From the NCBI RefSeq assembly GCF_036884655.1, contig NC_088345.1:31064501-31128500 (forward strand): a stretch of 64,000 bases of DNA. The letters are read 5' to 3'. Of this stretch, positions 37,109-47,513 are shown in pieces. The first letter of the stretch is position 1. Each line of letters opens with the position of its first letter. The position numbers and the translations under genes are program-made. The notes below the pieces were generated by a model. That model was not told the origin of the DNA, made no database searches, and was given only the letters and a program-made list of their open reading frames with translations. This stretch comes from Musa acuminata AAA Group. Taxonomy: Eukaryota > Streptophyta > Magnoliopsida > Zingiberales > Musaceae.

Positions 37109-38648
37109 TGTTAGGAACGAGTCGACACTAAGAGGAGAGGGTGAATTAGTGCAGCGGAAATATTATGTCGGTTTAAAAAATCTTCATTCGATTAAAACCA
37201 ATTTCGATGAAAATCATTTCAAAGAGATGTTAACTTTGAAATCATATTCATAAGCGTAATGAAAGTAAATCAAGTAAGTAGTTTGCATTGAAGGTAAATA
37301 GCAAGAATAGAAATGCAAACCAAGTTTTTATAGTGGTTTGGTCACCGTGACCTACATCCACTTCGTCGATTCCCCTTTCGTCGAGGCCACCGGCATCCAC
37401 TAATGATCTTTCTTTAATAGGCAAAGAGAAACCTCCTTCTTACAACTCTATTCTCCTTTTGCAGGCTCAGGAGAGAACCTTTATACCCCCCTTTTACAAA
37501 GCTTCCCTCACACTCTCCCTTAGAATGGTCTCTAAACTTTAGGAGGAGGGACTCTATACTTTACCAGGATTTTCAACTCTAGAAATATAGAGTTTTTGTT
37601 CATTTTTCTTGCTGCTCCATGCAGGAATAGTTAGGGTATTTAAAGACCCTAAATGACTTCAAAAATGGAGTCAAAATTCAAATCCCTTGAAATTTCAGGG
37701 TACAGGCGGTACCACCGCCTACAGCCTAACACTGGACGGTACCACCACACAATCTGGTAGTACCACAACCTAGAAGACTGTGTTTGGGAGGTACCACCAC
37801 CTATATTGGTGGTACCATCACTTGACATAGTCTCGGAGATTGTGCCACGATGATTTCACATGTTTGGTCACTATTTGGGCCTTTCTCTTGGCCCAACACA
37901 ACCCAAACATGGCCCAACTATCCCCTAATTAGGTTGGCTCAATTGTAATCCCAATTGTAAGTCTATGTTTCTTCCAGCAAGCATCCGGCGATCTTCCGGT
38001 GAATTTCCGACGATCTCTCAGCGATGTTCCAACGGACTCCCGACAAGCTCTTGGACTTCATGATGATCTTCTTAATGAGTTCTGATGAGCTTCTTTGGCA
38101 AGCTTGTAGACTTCTCGGTCAATTCTGGTAGAACTTTCGACGAAGGTCCAGACTTCCGACGAACTCTCGAACTCCTAATGAAATCGCGTTCTTGACTTCG
38201 AGACTTTATTTTGCTTTATGTCTTGCTATCATAGTTAATCCTATACACATAAAATATACTTTGATTTAGATAATTATTACTAACCATGAATCATGTTGTC
38301 CAGCATGTCATTGGTCTATTGATGCTTTGTCCGATTCTTCGACGCATCATCCTCTCTTACGGCCTATTGCCCAATCGGCCAGTTGACCTCCACAACTCCA
38401 ATATCCATGGCGCAATATCCGCTTTTCTTCGCCCAATGCCTAAATCCATTGTCTGAAGCATTCTATCGATACGTCGACCGATCCTCCGACTCGACGTCCA
38501 ATCTTCTGACATGTTTTCCTCTGGCCCAACATGATTCTTATTGCTTTAATTGTCTCATCCTGATTGATGTATCCTGCATCACTCGAAACACAAATCAAAT
38601 CATAAACACTTATTAATTGGTTTCATCATCAAAATCCGAGATTCAACA
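37109..38648 (-). repeat. H LTR 2 (middle, shared by both internal regions)
   Basis: TGTTAGGAACGAGTCG ... GAGATTCAACA. It has internal-region sequence on both sides: a primer site on its left and a polypurine tract on its right. It shows no target duplication. It contains a GGTACC block (37705-37830). Confidence 0.9.
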
Positions 38649-39300
38649 ATCTCTCCCTTTTTAATGATGACAACCCATTGATGACAGAATTAACCTTAAC
38701 TCCCGGAGTTTAAACAAACTCACCCTATCAATATGCCATATTGATAGAACTCTTGGATTCAAAAATCCAATCAATATGTTATCATAAAACTTATGCATAA
38801 TATCATACTTCTCCCCCTTTGTCATCAACAAAAAGGAGAAGTTCAACTATCAAGTATTTGAAATATAAGTTCAAATTATTGCATACTAGACATAATCTCC
38901 ATTTTAATTATTATGCAAGATAGCAAATTTAGCAAGTGCTACATCATATTAGAACATGCATGCTATCAATTTTTAGATATGCAAGGTAGTGAGATAGCAA
39001 GGTTACAACATACAAGCTAGCAATTTTTTTTATTTTTATTTTATTTTAGAAGGTGTAAGCTAGCAATATTTTGAAAGCAAATGCAAGATAACTTTCTTGT
39101 TGAAGTGTGCAAGCTAACGATTCTTACTTCCTTTTGTAATATGCAAGTTGCAAGTTTTGCTTCTTGAGATAGGCAAGCTTCTCTTGAGATTGCAAAATAG
39201 CATTTCTTGCTTATAAGATGAGCAAACTAAAAAGTTTTGCCTCTTTTTGTAATTTTTTCTTCTCTTTAGATGTGCAAGCAAGCAAGATATCTCTCTCTTT
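38649..39300 (-). other. H internal region 2: 3' noncoding, left part
   Basis: Collinear with 33857-34545 (polypurine tract, tcatcaacaaaaaggagaag, caagctagca stretch) and broken at about 39300, where gypsy-type sequence begins. No gene. Confidence 0.8.
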
Positions 39301-40844
39301 GTCACAGAGGCAATCTCCAAGTACCGAGACAAGGCTGAAGGGCAGAGGCCAAGGAACTTCGTAAGACCGGTGTCAATGAGTTTCTCATCAAGATAGCCGA
39401 AAGTGAAGGACTTTGGGTCAGGCCAAGAGTGCACGACCAAGGAACGAAGTAGGCAGTACGTGGTGTTGTACCTTCGCTACTCAGAGGAGTAGGCTGCAGG
39501 GTTGATGGAGAAGATGATACAATCCCAAAGACGACCAAATCTATTAGAGAATTACTCCAAGTTGGGGTGAAAACATCCTGCATTCCAGAAGTTCGATGGC
39601 ATTGAGAAGGTGAATCACAGTAGCTAACTCAACACATGGAGTGCAAACACTTCAAGTGCTTTAGAAGTGTGGGCAAAGAGCAGGCGAATGCCAGTAACCA
39701 GCTCGATGCATGGAGTACAACCTCGAGGAGGTGGGCGAAGTCAAGTAACCTTTGCCTTCTCAACCCTTAAGAGAATGGGCGAAACCGAGTACCCCAATTC
39801 TCTTATCTATCCAGTAGAGGAGCTCAGAATATGTTCAAAGACCCTTCGAAGATAATGGAAGACAATAGTTGTCAAATCCTCACCAACAGTGATTAGTGTT
39901 ACTAAGAGTAGATTGTCCGCTTCATTTTCCAACAAAATGCCAATCGAAAACTGAAGTGATGCGAACCTACTTGGATGTGACAACTAAGTGAAAGAAGAGT
40001 CAATGAGCAAATTTTGTGGAGGAAGGACCCAAAGCTTCAGAAGTTTGCGAGACGATGCTCGTTAAAAGCTCCAACAAGCATCCACCCAATTCAAATAGCA
40101 TAAGGCATTTGAGAGACTGGCGTAGTAAGGATGGTCTTTTCCTTCATCTGGAGGATTCGCAGGAATCAACAAGGATCAACACAACTCAGCCAACCCCACA
40201 CTAGAGTTAGAGTCATTGGCGAGTTGAAGCAACATGGTAGATCAAAGGATCGACTACTCATAAATAGTAGCGGAGAGCAGTTGAGAGTCAAGAGGCGCAT
40301 TGTAGTTGGAGCAGAAAATTGAAGACTCAACAAAGGTGAGGAGTTATAGTGTCGACAAAGGCTTCAACGAGGACGTCGAAGGAATAAGTGGGGGAGAATG
40401 TCACAGATAAACTTCTAAATAGGATGTTTGATGTAATGCTTATGTATGTCCGTGTCTTTTGGTATGTTCATGCTTTGTACAACATGTAGAGGGACGGCCG
40501 AAGGCTTAATAGTCTCATTTCAGTTAGGTTGGTGGCCTATTTAGGCTTGTAAATAAAGGTTGTGTCATGTGGATATGTGCGAGAGATTTTCAGTCTATAA
40601 TGGACCATTTTACCCTTTTGTTGTGCAACTGTTTAGAGCTTGTAAAGTCTGTTTGTAATTTGCATTGTCTATGAAGTGTTTTTCGGAGATGTTTGCTTGT
40701 GGATCCTGATTGAGGTGTTTTCTCTAACCCGTTCTCTCTTTTATGGATCCTAAGGGACATGGAAGGCTTCGGGGAGGCTGACCTTTGCGGACGAACACAC
40801 AATGGTGCCGCACGACTTAGGCAAAACCAGCTAAGTCCGTGACA
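39301..40844 (+). mobile_element. Gypsy-type 3' fragment: internal noncoding plus one LTR
   Basis: From ~39301 (cagaggcaatctcc) to 40398 the sequence is the reverse complement of part of the 60305-64000 region, so both belong to one family. A purine tract (gtgggggagaa, 40388-40398) leads into an LTR. No coding domain is recognised. About 1.7 kb of the H internal region, judged against internal region 1, is missing at this site. Confidence 0.7.
40399..40844 (+). repeat. LTR of the gypsy-type fragment
   Basis: It starts TGTCACAGATAAAC after a polypurine tract and ends AGTCCGTGACA. The inverted ends TGTCAC/GTGACA are visible. No second copy occurs in the window, so assignment rests on the termini, the polypurine tract and length (446 bp). 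Confidence 0.75.
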
Positions 40845-40884
40845 GTTCGTTAGAAGTTCTACAGCAACCAGCCGAGAAGTCTTC

Positions 40885-41640
40885 GATTATTTAATTTTTG
40901 TTTTATAAACTTTTTAAATTTTATAGTGAAGAGTTCAATTTCACCATCACTTGAGCTTATGCTCGAGTGGTCTTCGATTGTTCTAAGTCTGAAATCTTTT
41001 CTGTTCTTTGAAAGGTTGTTCTCAAGTTTATTTTGTGCATTGTGCGTTATTTCATATGTCATTAATGAACCAAAAAGTTTTTCAAGTGAAAAATTATTAA
41101 GATCGTTTGCCTCTTATATTATGGTTAATTTTGGATACCAACTCTTATTAAGAGAACGTAAAATTTTGTTTACAAGTTCAAAATCCGAAAAACTTCTACT
41201 AAGTGCTTTTAAACTTTTGACGATATCCGTAAAATGGGTGTACATGTTAACAACAGTTTCGCTTGGTTTCATATGAAACAATTTAAAATCATGTATTAAA
41301 AGATTGACTTTAGAATCTTTAACTCTAGTAGTGTCTTCGTGTGTGATTTCACGAGTATGTCAAATGTCAAAAGTCGTTTCGCAAATAGAAATCTGATTGA
41401 ATTCATTTTTATCTAAGGCGTAAAATAAGGCATTCATGGCATTTGTATTTAAAGAGAAAGTCTTCTTCTCTAAATCATTCTAATAGTTCTTTAGAAGAGA
41501 AGACCTTCGAAAACCGATTTCGACAATATTCCATAAACTCAAATCCAAAGAAAGTAAGAAAACTCTCATTCGAGTTTTCCAATATGTGTAGTCCGTTCCA
41601 TTGAACAAGGGAGGACGAATGAGAGAAAATCCCTCTTGAA
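40885..41640 (-). pseudogene. H internal region 2: gag remnant
   Basis: Copia gag on the minus strand, parallel to 36290-37060: YTYWKTR intact, MTYEITHNAQNKLENNLSKNRKDFRLRTIEDHSS. It is broken by stops and by loss of its 3' part at the gypsy-type junction near 40885. Confidence 0.8.
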
Positions 41641-41686
41641 AGCCAAAAAGAGCTTTTTCTCTTAGGTGTTAAACCAAGCAAGAAAT

Positions 41687-41706
41687 AATGAGGTTCTGAT
41701 ACTAAC
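41687..41706 (-). other. Degenerate primer site of H internal region 2
   Basis: The minus strand reads gttagtatcagaac beside LTR 3, recognisable as the Met-type site with changes. Confidence 0.65.
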
Positions 41707-43309
41707 TTTTAGGAACGAGTCGGCATTAAGAGGTGAATTAGTGTAGCAGAAAGATTACGTCAGTTTAAAAAATCTTCGTTCGATTAAAACCGATTTCGAC
41801 GAAAATCATTTCGAAGAGATGTTAACTTTGAAATCATATTCATAAGTGTAATGAAAGTAAAGCAAGTAAGTAGTTTGCAGTGAAGGCAAATAGTAAGAAT
41901 AGAAATGCAAACCAAGTTTTTATAATGGTTCGATCGCCGTGACCTACATCCACTCCGTCGATTCCCCTTCTGTCGAGGCCACCGGCATCTATAATGATCT
42001 TCTTTTAATAGACGAAGATCAACCTTCTTCTTACAACTATGTTCTCCTTTTGTAGGCTCAGGAGAGAACCTTTACACCCCCCTTTTACAAAGCTTCCCTC
42101 ACACTCTCACTTAGAATGGTCTCTAAACTTTAGGAGGAGAGACTCTATACTTTATAAGGGTTTTCAACTCTAGAAATATAGAGTTTTTATTTACTTTTCT
42201 TGCTGCTTCATGTAGGAATAGCTAGGGTATTTATAGACCCTAAATGGCTTAAAAAATATTACTAAAATTTAAATCCCTTGAAATTTTAGGGTACAGGTGG
42301 TACCACTACCTACACTGGATGGTACCACTGTCTGCACTGGATGGTACCACTGCCTGCACTGGGCAGTACCACCGCCTATAGCCTAACACTGGTTGGTACC
42401 ATTGCCCAGTTTGGTGGTACCACCACCTAAAAGACTGTGTTTGGGTGGTAACATCGCCTGACACAATCTCAAAGATTGTGCTACGATGGTTTCACTTGTT
42501 TGGTTATTGTTTGGGCATTTCTCTTGGTCCAACACAACCCAAACTTGGCTCAACTATCCCCTAATTGGGTTGGCCTAATTGTAATCCTAATTATGTGCTA
42601 CTATGAATTTTAAAATATTTACTAAACTAAACTAAGTCCGTAAGTCTAGGTTTCTTCCGGTGAGCTTCTAGTGATATTCCAGCGAACTTCCGACGATCTC
42701 TTAGCAATGTTCTAGTGGACTCCCGACAAGCACCTAGACTTCACGATGATCTTCTTAGTGAGTTCTGATAAGCTTCTTTGGCAAGCTCCTAGACTTCTCG
42801 GTCAATTCCAACAGAACTTTCGATGAATGTCCGGACTTCCGACGAACTCTCAAACTCCCAACGAAATCGCATTCTTGACTCTAGGACTTCCTTTTTTTTA
42901 TGCCTTACTATCATAGTTAATCCTGCACACATAAAACACACTTTGATCTTGACAATTATTATAAAGAATGAATCATGTTGTCCGGCATGTTATTGGTCCA
43001 TCGACACTTTATCCGATTCTTTAGCGCATCGTTCTCTTTTGTGGCTTATTGCCTAATCAGCCAGTTGACCTCCGCAGCTCTGATATCCTTAGCACAATAT
43101 CTGCTCTTTTTGGCCCGAAGCCTTTTGTCGATGTGTCGACCGATCCTCTAGCTCGACATCCAATCTTCTGACATGTTTTCCTCCGGCCCAACATGATTCT
43201 TCTTGTTTTAATTGTCTTATCTTGATCGAAGCATCCTACGTCACTCAAAACCAGATCAAATCAGAAACACTTATCAATTAGTTTCATCATCAAAATCCGA
43301 GATTCAACA
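41707..43309 (-). repeat. H LTR 3 (outer right)
   Basis: It starts TTTTAGGAACGAGTCGG (TG changed to TT, and the G tract lost). It ends GAGATTCAACA at the target duplication. The GGTACC block (42295-42470) is longer than in LTR 2. Confidence 0.9.
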
Positions 43310-44213
43310 TACTAAAGAGGAGAATTGTCTAAATGAATCATGATTTTTCTTTTGATTTCTCAGAATTCATGACTTGAGATGTCTTGAATCAATATATTTT
43401 ACTATTTGATTTCCTAAGATTTTTTTCGCTATTTAGAAAAGAAGAGATTTATCCAAATTTATATGACTCCTTTGTTTTTATGACTTGTAATACCCCATTA
43501 TTAAACTAATCTTTCATGATTTGAACTTATCTTTGATTTTTTTCATGTGATGATTGGAATATTGATGTAAATTTGCACTATTGTATCCTTTCCTTCTTTT
43601 TGACAATGACAAAAGGGGAGAGAAAATTGCTAACTTGCACATCTTAAAAGAGAAGCAAAAATTACTAGCTTGCACATTCAGAAAGAAGCAAAAATTGCTA
43701 GCTTGCACATCTCAAAAGAGAAGTAAAAATTGCTAGCTTATACATTTCAGAGAAAAATAAAACTTGCTAGCTTGCATATCTCAAAGAATAGCAAAAACTT
43801 GCTAGCTTGCATATTTGAAAGAAGAACTAAAGATTTACACTTTTCTCCTTTTTGTTGATGACAAAGGGGGAGAAGTTATGATGATTTAAAATTTTAATGT
43901 TTTAGAATCATGCATGTTATGATGTCCCTTGATGATTTGAAATTATACTCAAAGTAATGATGATTTAAAATTTTGATAATTTTAAATTATGCATACAACG
44001 ATATCTTAACTCATGATTTGATATGATATGTTAACTATGCATATGATGTGTAAAAGTTACCTTCACTAAAATTGTTTCGTCTTGAATTCAAAGACTAGCA
44101 TTAGAAGGTTATCTTTTTCTAAATTCAATTTTATTTTAATATGACATATAGATAGGGGGAGTTTAGTTAAAACTATATCATCAATTGGTTGTCATCATAA
44201 AAAAGGGGGAGTT
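43310..44213 (+). other. Copia G 3' internal noncoding region
   Basis: It starts with the right copy of tacta and continues the sequence interrupted at 32296 (actaaagaggagaattgtctaaatgaatcatg, compare 2764 onward). It contains four or five ~45-bp repeats of aaaattgctagcttgcacatctcaaaagagaag (43620-43830) and ends in a polypurine tract (aaaaagggggagtt). No gene. Confidence 0.85.
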
Positions 44214-45551
44214 TGTTGAATCTTGAATTTTGATAATGAAATCAATTGATAAAGTTATGATCTAATGAGCGTTTGAGAGATATAGGACTAACTTCGATCA
44301 TGGAAAGTCAAATTGATCGAAGCAGGAGAATCAAACATTTGGCCAAAGAGTTTCATGTCAGAGATTGGACATCAGGCTAGAGGATTGGTTGATGTGTTGG
44401 AAGATAGACTTCATGCCATGAGTTCAAGCATCGGGCCAGAAGGATCAGACATTGTGCCAAGAAGATCTAATGTTTCGGTAGGTTAATATGCCAATCGATC
44501 AGGTAATACGTCGAAGAAGAGGACGATGCATCGAAGGTTCAAACGAAGCACCGAATGAACCAATGGCATGCTAGACAACATATGATTCGTGTTTGTAATC
44601 ATTTGTGTGTTGATCTAAATAGTTTAAGTTTTAATTGAGTTGGTTTTGGGTGTAACTACGCTAACTTGATTAGAGGCTTATTAGGCCTAAATTAGAGCTG
44701 AATTGGGCCTCATAGTAGGCCAATTTAGTAACATAAAATTAGACCAAGCGGTGGCACCACTAGGCCAGGCGATGGAATTGCTTGTAAGTTGGAAAGTATG
44801 AAATGTACTTTTTTAGAAAACCCGACGATGGTGCCGCTAGGGTTAGTAGTGGTATTACCTCGTGTCAAGTAGTGGTACCGCCCAAACACAATCTCCTAAA
44901 CTATGTTAGGCAGTGGTACTGCCTAGTGCAGGTGATGGTACCGCTAGTGCACAAGGTGATAGACGATGGTACCGCTAGTACCCCGAAAACCCAAAGTTTT
45001 AAATTTTTGGCTCTATTTATAAAGTCATTTTAGGCTTATAAATACTCCACTTATTCTTACTTGGGATAATAAGAAAAAGAGTAGAAAGGGGAAAGAATTT
45101 TGACAAAAAAAAAAGTGTGTAATCTCTCTTAAAGTGTTGAGTATCTTCCTCCTAGGGTTTAGAAGTCTTTCTAAGGAAGGAGTAAGGTCTCTTTGTAAAA
45201 GAGGGGTGTAAAGGTCTCTCCTGAGCCTGTGAAAAAGAGAAAGGGTTGTAATAAGGGTAGTTGATTTTCACTCATTGAAAAAGAAAATCGGTAGTGAAAA
45301 CTAATAGTCTCAACGGAAGAGAAATTAAGAGTGGATATAGGTCGGGACGACCGAACCACTATAAATCAATTTGTATTTCCTTTATACTTTTTATTCTTAT
45401 TATTGATTGATTTACTTGCTTACTACTCTTACTCATATTCTAAGTTAAACGTATTTCCGATACAAGTTTCATCGAAGGAAAATTTTTGAATCATAATTTT
45501 TCGAAAGCACTAATTCACCCCCTCCCTCTTAGTGCCTTTACAATTCTAACA
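44214..45551 (+). repeat. Copia G 3' LTR (complete)
   Basis: It begins TGTTGAATCTTG and ends AATTCTAACA, 1338 bp. The GGTACC-motif block lies at about 44748-44985 and a TATA-like tataaatactcc near 45038. The terminus is ctcttagtgcc. It serves as the plus-strand reference for this LTR family. Confidence 0.92.
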
Positions 45552-46751
45552 CTACTCACTAGTCGATGGTACCACCTATAACCCTAGTGGGGCATTACCT
45601 AAGGGCAATGGTATCACCCCAAACGAAGCGGTAGTACGGCATAAAACTATAGTATTCTTTTTTTAAAATTTAATTTCTAAAATTATATAAAAATGAGAAT
45701 AAATTAAGAAAAGTAATACTAAATATATTAGAATCATGCTATGATAATTATAAATAAGTTCGGTTATGTTTGAGAAAAACATACTTGAGTTACACTCATG
45801 TTACACTTGAGTTACATTTGATAACAAATTCAACATAAAAATATCTTATTTAGATAATTAATTATCCTAAAATCAAAATAAAATAAAAAAATAATACTAA
45901 ACATATTATAATCATGTAATGATAATTATAGAGTTACACTCGGAGTACACTTCGCTATACTCGATCATAGATTCAACCTATAAAACTCTTATTTGGATAA
46001 TTAATCACCCTAAAATAAAACCAAAATTGGAAAAAATGAGACCAAACATATGTGAATTATGTTATGATAGTTATGAAGAAGTTTGGATAGCTTAAGGGAG
46101 ATTTCAATTATTTACACTTACGTTACACTCGATCATAAAGTCAACCTATACATCCCCTATTTGGACAATTAATCACCCTAAAATAAAAAAACAAGAAGAA
46201 AATGATACTAAACATATTAGAATCATGTTATGATCTTTATCGAGAAGTTTCAATAAGTTTAGGGATAATTTATTAACTTAAACTTTAATTATACTTGAGT
46301 TACACTCGATTATATATTCAATTGACAAATCCTCAACTTCAACAATTAATCACCATAAAATTATTTAAAATAGAAAAATGATACTAAATATATTTAAATT
46401 ATATTATGATAGTTATAAAAAGTTTCAATAAGATTAGTGAAATTCAATGATTTACACTTTGAGTTATACTTAATCATAGAATTAACATAAAGATCCCCTA
46501 TTTGAAAAATTAATTACCTAAAATTTATAAAAGGTTGGGAAAGGTGCTAAAATCTATTTAAAATCATATCATGGTAGTTAAAGAGAAGTTTGAATATGTT
46601 TTGGAAAAAGTTAAAGGATTTATACTTGAGTTACACTTATGTTTTTCTCGATCACATATTTCATCCAAAAATCTCATATTCAAAAAATTAGTAACTCAAA
46701 AATAAAAAAAATTAGGAAAAATATTACTATACATATTAGAATCATAGTATA
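45552..46751. repeat. Tandem array, middle part
   Basis: It starts with ~90 bases of GGTACC-type motifs. Units of about 150-178 bp then recur near 45715, 45893, 46040, 46203, 46378, 46540 and 46713, each with actaaacatattagaatcatg, ttatgatagttat.gagaagttt, and gagttacactcgatcata..tcaacc. It is related to 20341-21115 and is cut by the Tork/Tnt1-like copia at 46752. Confidence 0.85.
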
Positions 46752-47497
46752 TGTTGGGAAAAACTTGTTAAAGCGAAATAATTATTTTTCCTCTTTGTAT
46801 ATCAAAATGGGTTCCTCATCAAAATACCAACTTGATATCAAAATATAAATATCAACCAGAACAGCATAAACAATAGAGCAATAAATCAATCACACAGTGA
46901 GACCAAATCTTTTAATATGGAAAACTCAATGTGGGAAAAACCATGGGACTATAGTCCACCTCAAATTTTCATTATCAATAGTAATGATAACATATTTACA
47001 ATAAGACTTCTCTAGAATAGCAAGAAGATCACAATAACATCAAGATCATATATCTTGACTTAAGAATAGCATACCTTCGTTACATAGATGAATTTCATCG
47101 TAAGAGAATTTTAGGTCTCACAAAGTGGGTATAGCAGGAAAGTACCTCAAAGAGGATAAATTATAGATCAACACCGTTAGGATTGTATAGCTTGCTATAA
47201 GGATTCTCCGTATAGAATTTGAGCCCAAACTAACGATATTTGGCTACAGATCATCAAGCAAAAAACTCAAGATCCTAATTATTCTCTTTTTTTCTCTCTT
47301 TACATTTTCTCTCACAGTACGCCGCTAAAGTTCACTACTGCATGCACGCTAACTCTTGGCTGCCCTCACACTGTTGCACAAATGCTTGCATGCCGTTCTC
47401 TCATTTTTCTGCCCAATCTCACATTATTCTCTTTTAATTACTGATTTGGGCTTCAAAGGCTCAATTGTCCAAGCCCACATATGGGCTGGACCCAATA
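46752..47497 (-). repeat. Tork/Tnt1-like 3' LTR
   Basis: It starts TGTTGGGAAAAAC and ends GGACCCAATA. It pairs with 51483-52273 and is followed by attctctccctccaac, the polypurine tract in element sense. Confidence 0.9.
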
Positions 47498-47513
47498 ATT
47501 CTCTCCCTCCAAC

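Larger units (their letters stand above)
32297..43309 (-). mobile_element. Compound copia H: LTR-internal-LTR-internal-LTR in one insertion
   Basis: Three minus-oriented LTRs of one subfamily (32297-33856, 37109-38648, 41707-43309) alternate with two internal regions. Only the outermost ends carry a target duplication: tacta at 32292-32296 and 43310-43314. The uninterrupted target (atttactaaagagg) can be read in Copia A at 2761-2776. Each internal region has a primer site, gag and 3' noncoding sequence but no integrase or RT, so the unit was already non-autonomous. The simplest origin is one element expanded by unequal LTR recombination, or insertion of a tandem cDNA. The second internal region was later altered by a gypsy-type fragment. 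Confidence 0.88.
21116..45551 (+). mobile_element. Copia G: plus-oriented Ty1/copia, split by two later elements
   Basis: Its own sequence is 21116-22291, 30547-32296 and 43310-45551; the rest is Copia F and compound element H. It begins TGTTGAATCTTGG and ends TTCTAACA. Flanks ccact (21111-21115) and ctact (45552-45556) fit a 5-bp target duplication with one mismatch. Between its LTRs only gag and traces of protease and integrase linker remain; RT and RNase H are absent, as in Copia A. About 5.2 kb belongs to G itself. Confidence 0.88.

Noticed and set aside
43620..43830. Short regular repeats (gctagcttgcacatctcaaa) considered as a CRISPR-like array
   Set aside because: Repeats are imperfect, the spacers are themselves repeats, and the sequence is the 3' noncoding part of a plant retrotransposon.
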